Positions 18,501-25,717 of a DNA stretch of 64,000 bases are shown piece by piece. Positions within the stretch are counted from its first letter, which is position 1; each line of letters starts with the position of its first letter. The notes under the pieces are model-generated. The model saw only the letters and a list, made by a program, of their open reading frames with translations, was not told the origin of the DNA and did no database searches. The stretch comes from Humibacter albus DSM 18994 (GTDB lineage Bacteria > Actinomycetota > Actinomycetes > Actinomycetales > Microbacteriaceae), in NCBI RefSeq assembly GCF_000421825.1, contig NZ_ATXT01000018.1:162754-226753 (forward strand), in the 5' to 3' direction. The position numbers and the translations under genes are program-made.

Positions 18501-19916
18501 TCACCGTGCTTCGGGGATGATGTCGATGATAGTCCCGTCGCCGATGTCGACCGACGCGGTGCCGACGACGACGATCGATTCGCCGGGCCGCAGCCGCCGC
18601 GGCGGGCGGCCGGGCAGTACCACCGTCGTGCCGTTGCGTGAGCGCAGATCGGTGATCACGACGGTGCTTCCGATGCGTTCCACGCGCAGGTGGGATGCCG
18701 ACACCACGTGATCGGGAGAGGGCACCGTCACCAGTTGCGGCTCCACCCCTCCCCGCGAGCTTCGCGACGGTCGACGGCCGAACACGATCGGCGTGTGCAA
18801 CTGCCGCGCCTCGCCGCCGCGCACCGCGACGACCACCGTCGCCGAGGCACCCAGGGCGGGGACGTTCGTCGGTTCGGCGGACGATTCGAATCGATCGGCC
18901 GGTGTTTCCTGCGGAGGCGACGGCGGTGCGGGCGGGGCAGGCACCGCCGCGGCTGGCGCGGGTGGAGGCGGGGGCATCCGGATGCCACCTGGAATGACGG
19001 CCAGGGGCTCGGTCGGCACCCCGTTGTCCAGGGGGGCACGCGGCCGCAACGCGGTGCGCTCGTCGATCTCCCTGCGTTCGACGCGCCGTACCGTCTCGTC
19101 GTCGATGGTCTGGTCGGTGTCGGCGGGGCCATCCAGCCCACTGTTTCTGGGCGGATCGCGCACGATCCGCACCGTCTCGTCGTCGACGACAGGGCGCGGG
19201 GCATCGGATGCCCGGCCGCGGACGATCCGGATCGTCTCGTCGTGCGGGACATCCGTCGCAGTGTTCGAAGGGGGACGACCCCGCAACACCGTCGCTTCGT
19301 CCAATGCTGCGGCGGGCCGCAGGTAGGCGACTGCCGCACCATCGGTTGCCGTACGGCGTGAACCGGTCCCCATGTCGGTGCCGGACCAGAGCACCGAACC
19401 CGCGCGCGTCATCCCTGACGACACCTCGACCGCACCGGGAACACGATTCGCCACGGCGTCGAATCGCCGCGCGGGTCCGCCGAGCTCGACGGCGATGGTG
19501 TCGCGGAATGTGGCGATGAGCCACGGCTGCACGCCCGACGAGGAGAATCGGCGAGACCCGCCCACCGAGTACACGTCGACGACGGCGCGACCGCGCGTGA
19601 CAGCCGTGACCTGCCACCCGCCGGGACGGTCGCTCTGTGCCGCGTCCACGTGCACGACGGCGAACGAGTCGGCACCGTCGGCGCCGAGCGGTATGGCCGA
19701 GACGACATCTTCGAGCGGGCATTCCCCCCTCGCTGCCAGGGCGGAGAGCTGGCGCAGCACATCGGTGCCCAGACCCGAGTCGTCGGTGCCGGATGCCGCA
19801 TCCCGCGATTCGATGACCGCGACGAACGATCGGCCGACGACGGTGAGCCAGTCGTCCTCCGGCGGGCGCGACGGCGCCGCGTAGGCGAACCAGCGAATGT
19901 CACCGGGCTTCTCCAC
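18501..19916 (-). CDS. FHA-domain protein with DETVR repeats
   Basis: This 471-residue protein is first in the kinase/Fn3 cluster. The N-terminal half (1-185) is a globular region I do not recognise. The middle is a disordered linker with recurring DET(I/V)R motifs, Thr at 228, 248 and 275. The C-terminus (about 375-471) is an FHA domain with VFGRRPSR, SASHLRV and RSRNGTTV. The linker threonines followed by Ile or Arg at +3 could be phosphorylated by the nearby kinase and read by FHA domains, which is an inference. I chose the GTG at 19916 because AGGGGG lies six bases upstream. A longer in-frame start at 20081 would run through the promoter region. Confidence 0.82.
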   Translation of the reverse strand: MEKPGDIRWFAYAAPSRPPEDDWLTVVGRSFVAVIESRDAASGTDDSGLGTDVLRQLSALAARGECPLEDVVSAIPLGADGADSFAVVHVDAAQSDRPGGWQVTAVTRGRAVVDVYSVGGSRRFSSSGVQPWLIATFRDTIAVELGGPARRFDAVANRVPGAVEVSSGMTRAGSVLWSGTDMGTGSRRTATDGAAVAYLRPAAALDEATVLRGRPPSNTATDVPHDETIRIVRGRASDAPRPVVDDETVRIVRDPPRNSGLDGPADTDQTIDDETVRRVERREIDERTALRPRAPLDNGVPTEPLAVIPGGIRMPPPPPAPAAAVPAPPAPPSPPQETPADRFESSAEPTNVPALGASATVVVAVRGGEARQLHTPIVFGRRPSRSSRGGVEPQLVTVPSPDHVVSASHLRVERIGSTVVITDLRSRNGTTVVLPGRPPRRLRPGESIVVVGTASVDIGDGTIIDIIPEAR

Positions 19917-19997
19917 CGGCGGCCCCCTGTCGTCGTTCTGATCGTCGACGGCAGCACCAGTCGATCGGCACAGCGCCCTTGGTTCGTGCGCACCATG

Positions 19998-20003
19998 AGT
20001 GTA
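19998..20003 (-). promoter_or_regulatory. possible -10 box for the kinase/Fn3 cluster
   Basis: TACACT on the minus strand matches the actinobacterial TANNNT -10 pattern and lies about 80 bases upstream of the GTG start of the first cluster gene. No convincing -35 is seen, so this is a weak prediction. Confidence 0.3.
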
Positions 20004-20068
20004 ATGGCGCCGATGGCGGCGAACGTGCAGCGTCGGGTGCCGAGCGCGTTCAGCGGTCGGGAAATGTG

Positions 20069-20167
20069 GACGATTCGCCACACGCTGATGATGCGTCGGA
20101 CGCGACGATTCGTCGCAGGCTGATGATGCGTCGGAGGTGACGATTCGTCAGAGGGTGACGATTCGTC
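20069..20167. repeat. array of GACGATTCGTC palindromes in 35-bp repeats
   Basis: A 35-bp unit beginning GCTGATGATGCGTCGGA occurs at 20084 and 20119. The palindrome core GACGATTCG(T/C)C occurs at 20069, 20104, 20139 and 20157. The second copy is a perfect 15-mer palindrome (GCGACGATTCGTCGC) and the third a perfect 13-mer. The array is upstream of the minus-strand kinase/Fn3 cluster and just downstream of the HIT gene. It could be an operator array or a simple minisatellite. Confidence 0.6.
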
Positions 20168-20209
20168 TCATCTGAATGGTTCGTCGACCGTGAGCGGATG
20201 CGGTGCGGC

Positions 20210-20701
20210 TCACTCGGTGATGCGGATGTCGTCAGCTGCGGCCAGAGAGCGAAGCTCGCGGGTGATGCCGGCACGGAGGTCGTCATGCTGTCGACCGAGC
20301 CTGGAGCCCGGGTCGCTCCAGTTCGCGAGGTCGTAGAGCCATACGGGTCGCCAGATCAGCTCGGCCGATTCCCATTCGTAACGGGGCCACACGTGTGCGT
20401 GCACGAAGGAATCCGCGTTCCCGAGAATGTCGATGTTGACCCGACGGAATGACGGATCCATGTTCTTGCAGGCTCGCTCGACGGCGGTCGCGAGAAGATC
20501 GACGTCAGCAAGGAACTGGACGCGCTCCGCGCGCGGCAGTTCCGCGAGCGCCGTCGCGTTCGGGTCCTTGCCGAGCAGCACGCAATACCCGGGCAGAAAC
20601 TGCACGTCTCCGATGACGGCATATCCGCTGGTCAACTCAGCCAGAACCGTGGGGTTCTCTCCACGTGCCGCAGACCCGATTCGGTCGTCGCGCCAGTCCA
20701 T
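20210..20701 (-). CDS. HIT-like (diadenosine polyphosphate hydrolase-type) protein
   Basis: This 163-residue protein begins MDWRDDRIGSAARGENPT. It matches the actinobacterial HIT-superfamily proteins annotated as diadenosine tetraphosphate hydrolases. The histidine triad reads H101-A-H103-V-W105: the nucleophilic middle His is kept, but the third His is Trp. The nearest parallel is the GalT branch, where that position is Gln. Substrate is therefore uncertain, though a nucleotide phosphoester is likely. The frame is open upstream, but the ATG at 20701 gives the conserved N-terminus. The ribosome-binding site is weak. Confidence 0.85.
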   Translation of the reverse strand: MDWRDDRIGSAARGENPTVLAELTSGYAVIGDVQFLPGYCVLLGKDPNATALAELPRAERVQFLADVDLLATAVERACKNMDPSFRRVNIDILGNADSFVHAHVWPRYEWESAELIWRPVWLYDLANWSDPGSRLGRQHDDLRAGITRELRSLAAADDIRITE

Positions 20702-20860
20702 GGTCTTCGACGGTACTGGAGTTCCTGGCGTTGGCGGTACTCGAGCCCGAGGGCGCGACGGTTCCCGAACCCGAGGCGTCAACGGTCGCTTGAGCTCGAC
20801 CTGTGGTCAGAACTCTCCACAGATCTCACCTTAAGACTTCCGTCGATCGTCGGTGACGGA

Positions 20861-20866
20861 TATAAT
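20861..20866 (+). promoter_or_regulatory. -10 box TATAAT, probably for a leaderless transcript
   Basis: A perfect TATAAT is followed by seven bases and then the ATG at 20874, so transcription would start at or next to the start codon. The expected -35 position carries only a poor match. The lack of a clear ribosome-binding site fits a leaderless mRNA, which is common in actinobacteria. Confidence 0.55.
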
Positions 20867-20873
20867 CGAAAGT

Positions 20874-22226
20874 ATGTTCGATATTCGCGAGGACGACGCG
20901 GTGGCCGGCAGTCGCACAGTCGACGCTTCCGCGGGTGTGCGAACGGATGACGATCTCTGGACGGATGACGGCGTCTGGGGAGAAGAATGCGAGGGACCGG
21001 ATTGGTTCGATCCGGAGTTGCCGCTGACAGCGCCCATGCGGGTGTCGGCTGGCCGGCTTCTGGGCTGGGCTTTGGATGATGCGGTGGCGACCCAGACGGT
21101 GGTGAACATGCAGGCGGCGCGGCAGATGTTCGCGATCGGTGACGCGTTCCGTCTCGCGCGGGAGAATCCACTGATCTACGTCTCCTCCGCCGCCGCCGAA
21201 CGCATCCCTGGCGCGAACGATGTGGATTTCGCGGTGCGGTCGGTCGCGTTCGATCTCGCGCAACGACTCACGTTCAGCGAGAACCTGGTGCGTGATCTCG
21301 CCTGCCAGGCCGACACGTTGAACACGTCCCTGCCGCGGCTGCGGGGCTTGTTCATGTCGGGCCGAATCAGCCAAGCGCACGTGCGCGCCGCGGTCGACAA
21401 CATCGTCGGGCTGCCGAGCGCGGAGGCGACCGGGGTCTATGACGAGAAACTCGCCAACATCGCCGTCGGTGTGCCCGCTGGACGGTTCCGCGCCCGCGCG
21501 CGCCGGTTGCGGGAACGGCTGTGCAGCGAGACCCTGCAGGAGAGGCATGAAGAAGCGGCGAGGCTGCGGCGTGTCGTCGTCGAACCGGCCGAGGACGGCA
21601 TGGCGTGGTTGCACGTGTTCGCTCCCCTGGTCGAGGTGGTGCGCGCCAACGCTCGGCTGACGGGCACCGCGGAGCATCTGAAACACCAGCAGGGCGAAAA
21701 GCGTACCCGCGACCAGCTGAAAACCGACCTGCTGATGTCCTGGCTGACCGGAGACGGCACTCCGACCGCCGCGACCGTGCACCCTACGATCCTGATCGAT
21801 GACAAAGGCCGCATGGCCGAACTGCTCGGCTACGGACCGATCCCGCCGAAGGCCGCTGGACTGGCGTTGCGCGACGCGCCAGCGTTTCGCAAAGCGATGG
21901 CGGACCCGATCCGACCCGCGAATCTGAAACTCGACACCACTCGATACCGGCCCACCGCCGACCAGAAGCACTGGCTCACCCTCCGCTACGGACTCGACGA
22001 CAACGCCGACCCCTACCTCGCGCCAGGCGTGACCACTGGCGGGGAGATCGACCACGTCACCGAATGGCACAACGGCGGCACGACAGATGTTGACAACCTC
22101 CTCCCCCTGAAACCGCGACTCCACCGACTCAAGTCAGTCACCCGTATCCGCCTCGACCCCAAACCCGACGGCGGCATCCGTATCCGCACACCCACCGGCT
22201 ACGACACCGACCCACCACCCTTCTGA
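20874..22226 (+). CDS. DUF222 / HNH endonuclease-domain protein (13E12 type)
   Basis: This 450-residue protein has an acidic N-terminus, a central DUF222 region (about 60-330) and a C-terminal HNH nuclease domain with GGEIDHVTEWHNGG, an Asn in TDVDNLLPLK and a final His-rich stretch. The HNH metal and catalytic residues are intact. The family is abundant in actinobacteria, often in many copies per genome, and is related to the mycobacterial 13E12 repeats. Its biological role is not established. I chose the ATG at 20874 over the GTG at 20853 because a TATAAT box lies between them. The gene is flanked downstream by tandem repeats. Confidence 0.9.
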   Translation: MFDIREDDAVAGSRTVDASAGVRTDDDLWTDDGVWGEECEGPDWFDPELPLTAPMRVSAGRLLGWALDDAVATQTVVNMQAARQMFAIGDAFRLARENPLIYVSSAAAERIPGANDVDFAVRSVAFDLAQRLTFSENLVRDLACQADTLNTSLPRLRGLFMSGRISQAHVRAAVDNIVGLPSAEATGVYDEKLANIAVGVPAGRFRARARRLRERLCSETLQERHEEAARLRRVVVEPAEDGMAWLHVFAPLVEVVRANARLTGTAEHLKHQQGEKRTRDQLKTDLLMSWLTGDGTPTAATVHPTILIDDKGRMAELLGYGPIPPKAAGLALRDAPAFRKAMADPIRPANLKLDTTRYRPTADQKHWLTLRYGLDDNADPYLAPGVTTGGEIDHVTEWHNGGTTDVDNLLPLKPRLHRLKSVTRIRLDPKPDGGIRIRTPTGYDTDPPPF

Positions 22227-22241
22227 CGGACCAGAAACCGG

Positions 22242-22371
22242 CATAGCCTGTCTGCGCCACCTGGCTGCACCGCCTGCCCGCATGGCCTGTCTGCGCCACC
22301 TGGCTGCACCGCCTGCCCGCATGGCCTGTCTGCGCCACCTGGCTGCACCGCCTGCCCGCATGGCCTGCCCG
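22242..22371. repeat. 39-bp minisatellite, three full copies plus partial
   Basis: A 39-bp unit starting CATGGCCTGTCTGCGCCACC begins at 22242, 22281 and 22320 and restarts at 22359. The first copy has CATAG instead of CATGG. The last, 13-bp partial (CATGGCCTGCCCG) joins the ends of the unit, as expected from slippage. There are no spacers, so it is not a CRISPR array. It lies between two convergent genes and holds no credible gene. Confidence 0.9.
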
Positions 22372-22431
22372 CATGGCCTATCTACATGGCTGAGAGGGGC
22401 ACGGGGAGATTGTCGGGTCCTCTGAGGGACT

Positions 22432-22487
22432 CAGGCGAATGCCGTGTCGTCCAAAACACAGGCGAATGCCGTGTCATCCCAAAACAC
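22432..22487. repeat. 28-bp direct repeat, two copies
   Basis: CAGGCGAATGCCGTGTC followed by (A/G)TCC and AAAACAC occurs at 22432-22459 and 22459-22487. The second copy has one substitution and one extra base. It lies just downstream of the minus-strand DUF4192 gene. Function is unknown. Confidence 0.8.
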
Positions 22488-22502
22488 GCACCTCAGGATG
22501 CC

Positions 22503-23606
22503 TCACCGCCGCAAGCGGCCGAATGCATCGCGATCCGAGCGCCGGCCGTTGGCGGGAGCTTTGTCTTCGAAAGCCCAGTCGGGCAGCATTCCGCGATCGA
22601 GCATCTCCTCGATCAACTCGGCGAAGCCGTACGAACGGTCGGCGGCACGAGCCGCCAGCGTGTACTCGCCCGCGACGGAACTCGCACCCAGCGCCCAGTT
22701 CAGCCAGGCGAGCGATGACAAGGCCGGCGCCCGGTCCGCTTCGGGGAGCAGCGCGGCGACGTGACGGAGCAGCGTGTTGGCACGGTCGACTGCGCTGCGA
22801 TCCGGTCTTCCCAGAGCGCCGCGACCGGAAAGCGCGAGTTCGACGTCGCGGTCGTCGACGGGTTCGCCCCGCTGGAAACGTTCCTGGAACCGAAGGGCGC
22901 GCTCACCGACCTTCGTACCCCAGCACCAGGTGAGCAGCAGGACATCTCGAAGCGGCGGACGCGAGAGCGCGCTGGCGACGAGAGCCGCCGCCACAGGGCC
23001 GACCTTCTCGGGGTCCCAGTGCAGGCTGTACTCGGCCACCCAGAGCGGATCGGGCACGTCGTCCGCAGCTTTCCAGGTAGTGAGCACGTCGAGAGTACGT
23101 TGACGAAGTGTCGGGTCTGTGAGGGGAAGAGCCGCCTGGTCCTTGGGCGATGCGCCGCGTGCCGGCGCGTCCGGATCGAGCGCGCGAAGACTCGACGCCG
23201 CCTCCAACTCGTCGATGGGCCGGGGCTCGTCCGTGTAGTCGCCCCATCCGTCACTCGCGACGTACAGCGGATCGCGCACCTCGAACCCTGCTGCCGATGC
23301 GGCACGCACGATGGCATCCACCACGTCCCGCCGCGGAGCGCCCGTGGCGCACGAGGCATCCGTGTAGACGACCGGCAGCACACCGTCGACCTCGCGAAGC
23401 CGGCAGAGCATCCCGGTCACCGTCGAGGCGAACAGGGCGGCTCGCGACTCTGAGCTGTCGGGAGGAAGATCCACGCGGAACGTTCCACCGGAGACTTTGC
23501 CGGCGAACGCGACGAGAACAAGGCTCTCCCTCGGTTCGAATCCGACGAGCTCGGGCACGAGTGCGAGCAGGGCGAGTGGGCTGGTGGCGACGACGCGGTA
23601 AGACAT
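22503..23606 (-). CDS. DUF4192 domain protein
   Basis: This 367-residue protein begins MSYRVVATSPLALLALVPEL and continues with GFEPRESLVLVAF, the recognisable start of the actinobacterial DUF4192 family. It has no signal peptide or membrane segment, so it should be cytoplasmic. Function is unknown and no catalytic motif stands out. The ATG at 23606 is preceded by GAGGGAC and gives the conserved family N-terminus, although the frame is open further upstream. The neighbouring ABC exporter gene on the same strand ends 134 bases upstream, so it is probably expressed separately. Confidence 0.88.
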   Translation of the reverse strand: MSYRVVATSPLALLALVPELVGFEPRESLVLVAFAGKVSGGTFRVDLPPDSSESRAALFASTVTGMLCRLREVDGVLPVVYTDASCATGAPRRDVVDAIVRAASAAGFEVRDPLYVASDGWGDYTDEPRPIDELEAASSLRALDPDAPARGASPKDQAALPLTDPTLRQRTLDVLTTWKAADDVPDPLWVAEYSLHWDPEKVGPVAAALVASALSRPPLRDVLLLTWCWGTKVGERALRFQERFQRGEPVDDRDVELALSGRGALGRPDRSAVDRANTLLRHVAALLPEADRAPALSSLAWLNWALGASSVAGEYTLAARAADRSYGFAELIEEMLDRGMLPDWAFEDKAPANGRRSDRDAFGRLRR

Positions 23607-23740
23607 GTCCCTCAGCGTCGTCCGACCGGCATCGGCGTGCGGACGCTCACCACTTCGGTGGACAGGCGGCCTCACGCGCCGCACTGTGGACGGGAAGATG
23701 GGATCTGCCGCAGCGGACAAGGTCGACCGGGCGCTCCCCG

Positions 23741-25717
23741 TCAGACGTCGTCCGTGACAGCACCCGCGAACTGCGCGTTGTACAGCGAGTAATACGCGCC
23801 GCCGGCGGCCAGCAGCTGCGCATGCGTCCCCTGCTCCACAATGTGGCCCGCCTCCATCACCAGGATGAGGTCGGCGTCACGAATGGTGGAGAGCCGGTGC
23901 GCGATGACGAAGCTGGTTCGTCCCGTGCGCAGCGCGCTCATCGCCTTCTGCACGAGCAACTCCGTGCGGGTGTCCACCGAGCTCGTGGCCTCATCGAGGA
24001 TGAGCACGCTCGGCCTGGCGAGGAAGGCGCGCGCGATCGTGAGCAGCTGCTTCTCCCCCGCCGACACGTTCGACGCATCATCGTCGAGTACGGTGTCGTA
24101 CCCGTCGGGCAGCGAACGGACGAAACGGTCGACATAGCTCGCGCGCGCGGCATCCAGGATCTCGTCCTCGGTGGCGTCCGGCCGTCCGTAGGCGATGTTC
24201 TCGCGGATGGTCCCGGCGAAGAGCCAGGTGTCCTGCAGCACCATGCCGATGCGGCTGCGCAACTCCTGCCGCGTGAGCGAGGTGATGTCCGCCCCGTCGA
24301 GAGTGATGCGGCCGGAATCGACCTCGTAGAAACGCATGATCAGGTTCACGAGCGTCGTCTTGCCCGCCCCCGTGGGCCCGACGATAGCGACCGTCTGCCC
24401 CGGCTCCGCCACCAGCGAGAGGTCGTCGATGAGCGGCTTCTCCGCCACGTAGCGGAACGAGACGTCGTTGAACTCGAGCCGCCCCTTCGTCTCCCCCATC
24501 GGAACCGGCGTCGACGGGTCGGAGGACTGCTCGTCGGCATCCAGGAGCTCGAACACGCGCTCGGCGGATGCCACGCCCGACTGCAACAGGTTCGCCATCG
24601 ACCCGAGCTGGGCCAGCGGCTGCGTGAACTGGCGCGAGTACTGGATGAAAGCCTGCACGTCGCCGATCTGGATGACGCCGGCCGCCACCTGCAGGCCACC
24701 CACCACCGCGATCGCCACGTACACGAGGTTCCCGACGAACGTCATCGACGGCATGATGATGCCGGAGACGAACTGGGCGCCGAAGCTCGCGCGATAGAGC
24801 TCCTCGTTCTTCGCATCGAAGCGGGCGTTCACCTCGCGCTGACGTCCGAAGACCTTCACGATGGCGTGGCCGGAGTACGTCTCCTCGATCTGGGCGTTCA
24901 GCATGCCGGTGTTCTTCCACTGCGCCACGAACATGCGCTGCGAGCGCTTGGCGATGACCATGGTCACGATCAGCGTGAGCGGAATGGAGACCAGCGCGAT
25001 CACCGCGAGCAGCGGGGAGATCACGAACATCAGCACCAGCACGCCGACCACGGTGAGGAGCGACGTGATCACCTGGCTCATCGTCTGCTGCAGACTCTGC
25101 TGGATGTTGTCGATGTCGTTCGTCACCCGGCTGAGCAACTCGCCGCGGGGCATCGTGTCGAAGTACTTCAGCGGCAGACGGTGGACCTTCTCCTCGACCT
25201 CCTTGCGGAGCCGATAGACGGTGCGCATCGTGACGCCGTTCAGGATGTACGCCTGCAGCCAGCTGAAGATCGAGGCCGCGATGTAGAGCACCAGCACGAG
25301 CATCAACACATGGGACAACGCGGTGAAGTCGATTCCATGACCCGGATTCAGGTCGACACCGCTGAGCATGTCGGCCATCTGACCCTGGCCGTGCTGGCGC
25401 ATTCCCTCCAGCACTTCATGCTTCGTCGCGCCCGCCGGGAGGCTCTTGGAGATGAAGCCGGCCACGATGATGTTGGTCCCCGTGCCGAGCAGCTTCGGCC
25501 CCAGCACGGTGAAGGTCACGCTGACCACCGTCAGCACGAAGACGAAGACGAGAGCGATCGCCTCCGGGCGAAGACGACCGATCAGCCGCTTGGCGCTCGG
25601 ACCGAAGTTCATCGCCTTCTCTGCGGGCATCCCAGCGCCGCCGAACGGTCCGCGACCGCCAGGGCCGCGACGAGGTGTGGGGCCGGCACCGCGTGCCGGG
25701 GTCTTCGTCTCGCTCAT
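23741..25717 (-). CDS. ABC exporter half-transporter B (canonical ATP site)
   Basis: This 658-residue protein has a Pro/Gly-rich N-terminus, a six-helix exporter membrane domain and an ATPase domain. Walker A (GPTGAGKTT) is near residue 455, Walker B is LILDEATSSVD with the catalytic Glu, and the H-loop is IAHRLST. Its signature reads NVSAGEKQ instead of the usual LSGGQ. Its ATG at 25717 overlaps the stop of the other half-transporter as ATGA, so the two form a heterodimer of the TM287/288 type. Substrate is unknown; drugs or lipids are the usual cargo. It is probably repressed by the upstream TetR protein. Confidence 0.93.
   Translation of the reverse strand: MSETKTPARGAGPTPRRGPGGRGPFGGAGMPAEKAMNFGPSAKRLIGRLRPEAIALVFVFVLTVVSVTFTVLGPKLLGTGTNIIVAGFISKSLPAGATKHEVLEGMRQHGQGQMADMLSGVDLNPGHGIDFTALSHVLMLVLVLYIAASIFSWLQAYILNGVTMRTVYRLRKEVEEKVHRLPLKYFDTMPRGELLSRVTNDIDNIQQSLQQTMSQVITSLLTVVGVLVLMFVISPLLAVIALVSIPLTLIVTMVIAKRSQRMFVAQWKNTGMLNAQIEETYSGHAIVKVFGRQREVNARFDAKNEELYRASFGAQFVSGIIMPSMTFVGNLVYVAIAVVGGLQVAAGVIQIGDVQAFIQYSRQFTQPLAQLGSMANLLQSGVASAERVFELLDADEQSSDPSTPVPMGETKGRLEFNDVSFRYVAEKPLIDDLSLVAEPGQTVAIVGPTGAGKTTLVNLIMRFYEVDSGRITLDGADITSLTRQELRSRIGMVLQDTWLFAGTIRENIAYGRPDATEDEILDAARASYVDRFVRSLPDGYDTVLDDDASNVSAGEKQLLTIARAFLARPSVLILDEATSSVDTRTELLVQKAMSALRTGRTSFVIAHRLSTIRDADLILVMEAGHIVEQGTHAQLLAAGGAYYSLYNAQFAGAVTDDV

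Noticed and set aside
16199..18520. 773-codon plus-strand frame opposite the kinase and phosphatase genes
   Set aside because: Antisense shadow of two unmistakable enzymes.
1481..19916. A complete type VII (ESX) secretion locus
   Set aside because: Only an EccC-like ATPase is present. No WXG100, EccB, EccD, EccE or mycosin gene is found in the window.
22242..22371. Possible CRISPR array
   Set aside because: The 39-bp units are directly adjacent with no unique spacers and no cas genes.
22134..22374. Minus-strand frames of 75-78 codons made of MRAGGAARWRRQ-type repeats
   Set aside because: They are translations of the 39-bp minisatellite and the end of the HNH gene, with no start signal or family.
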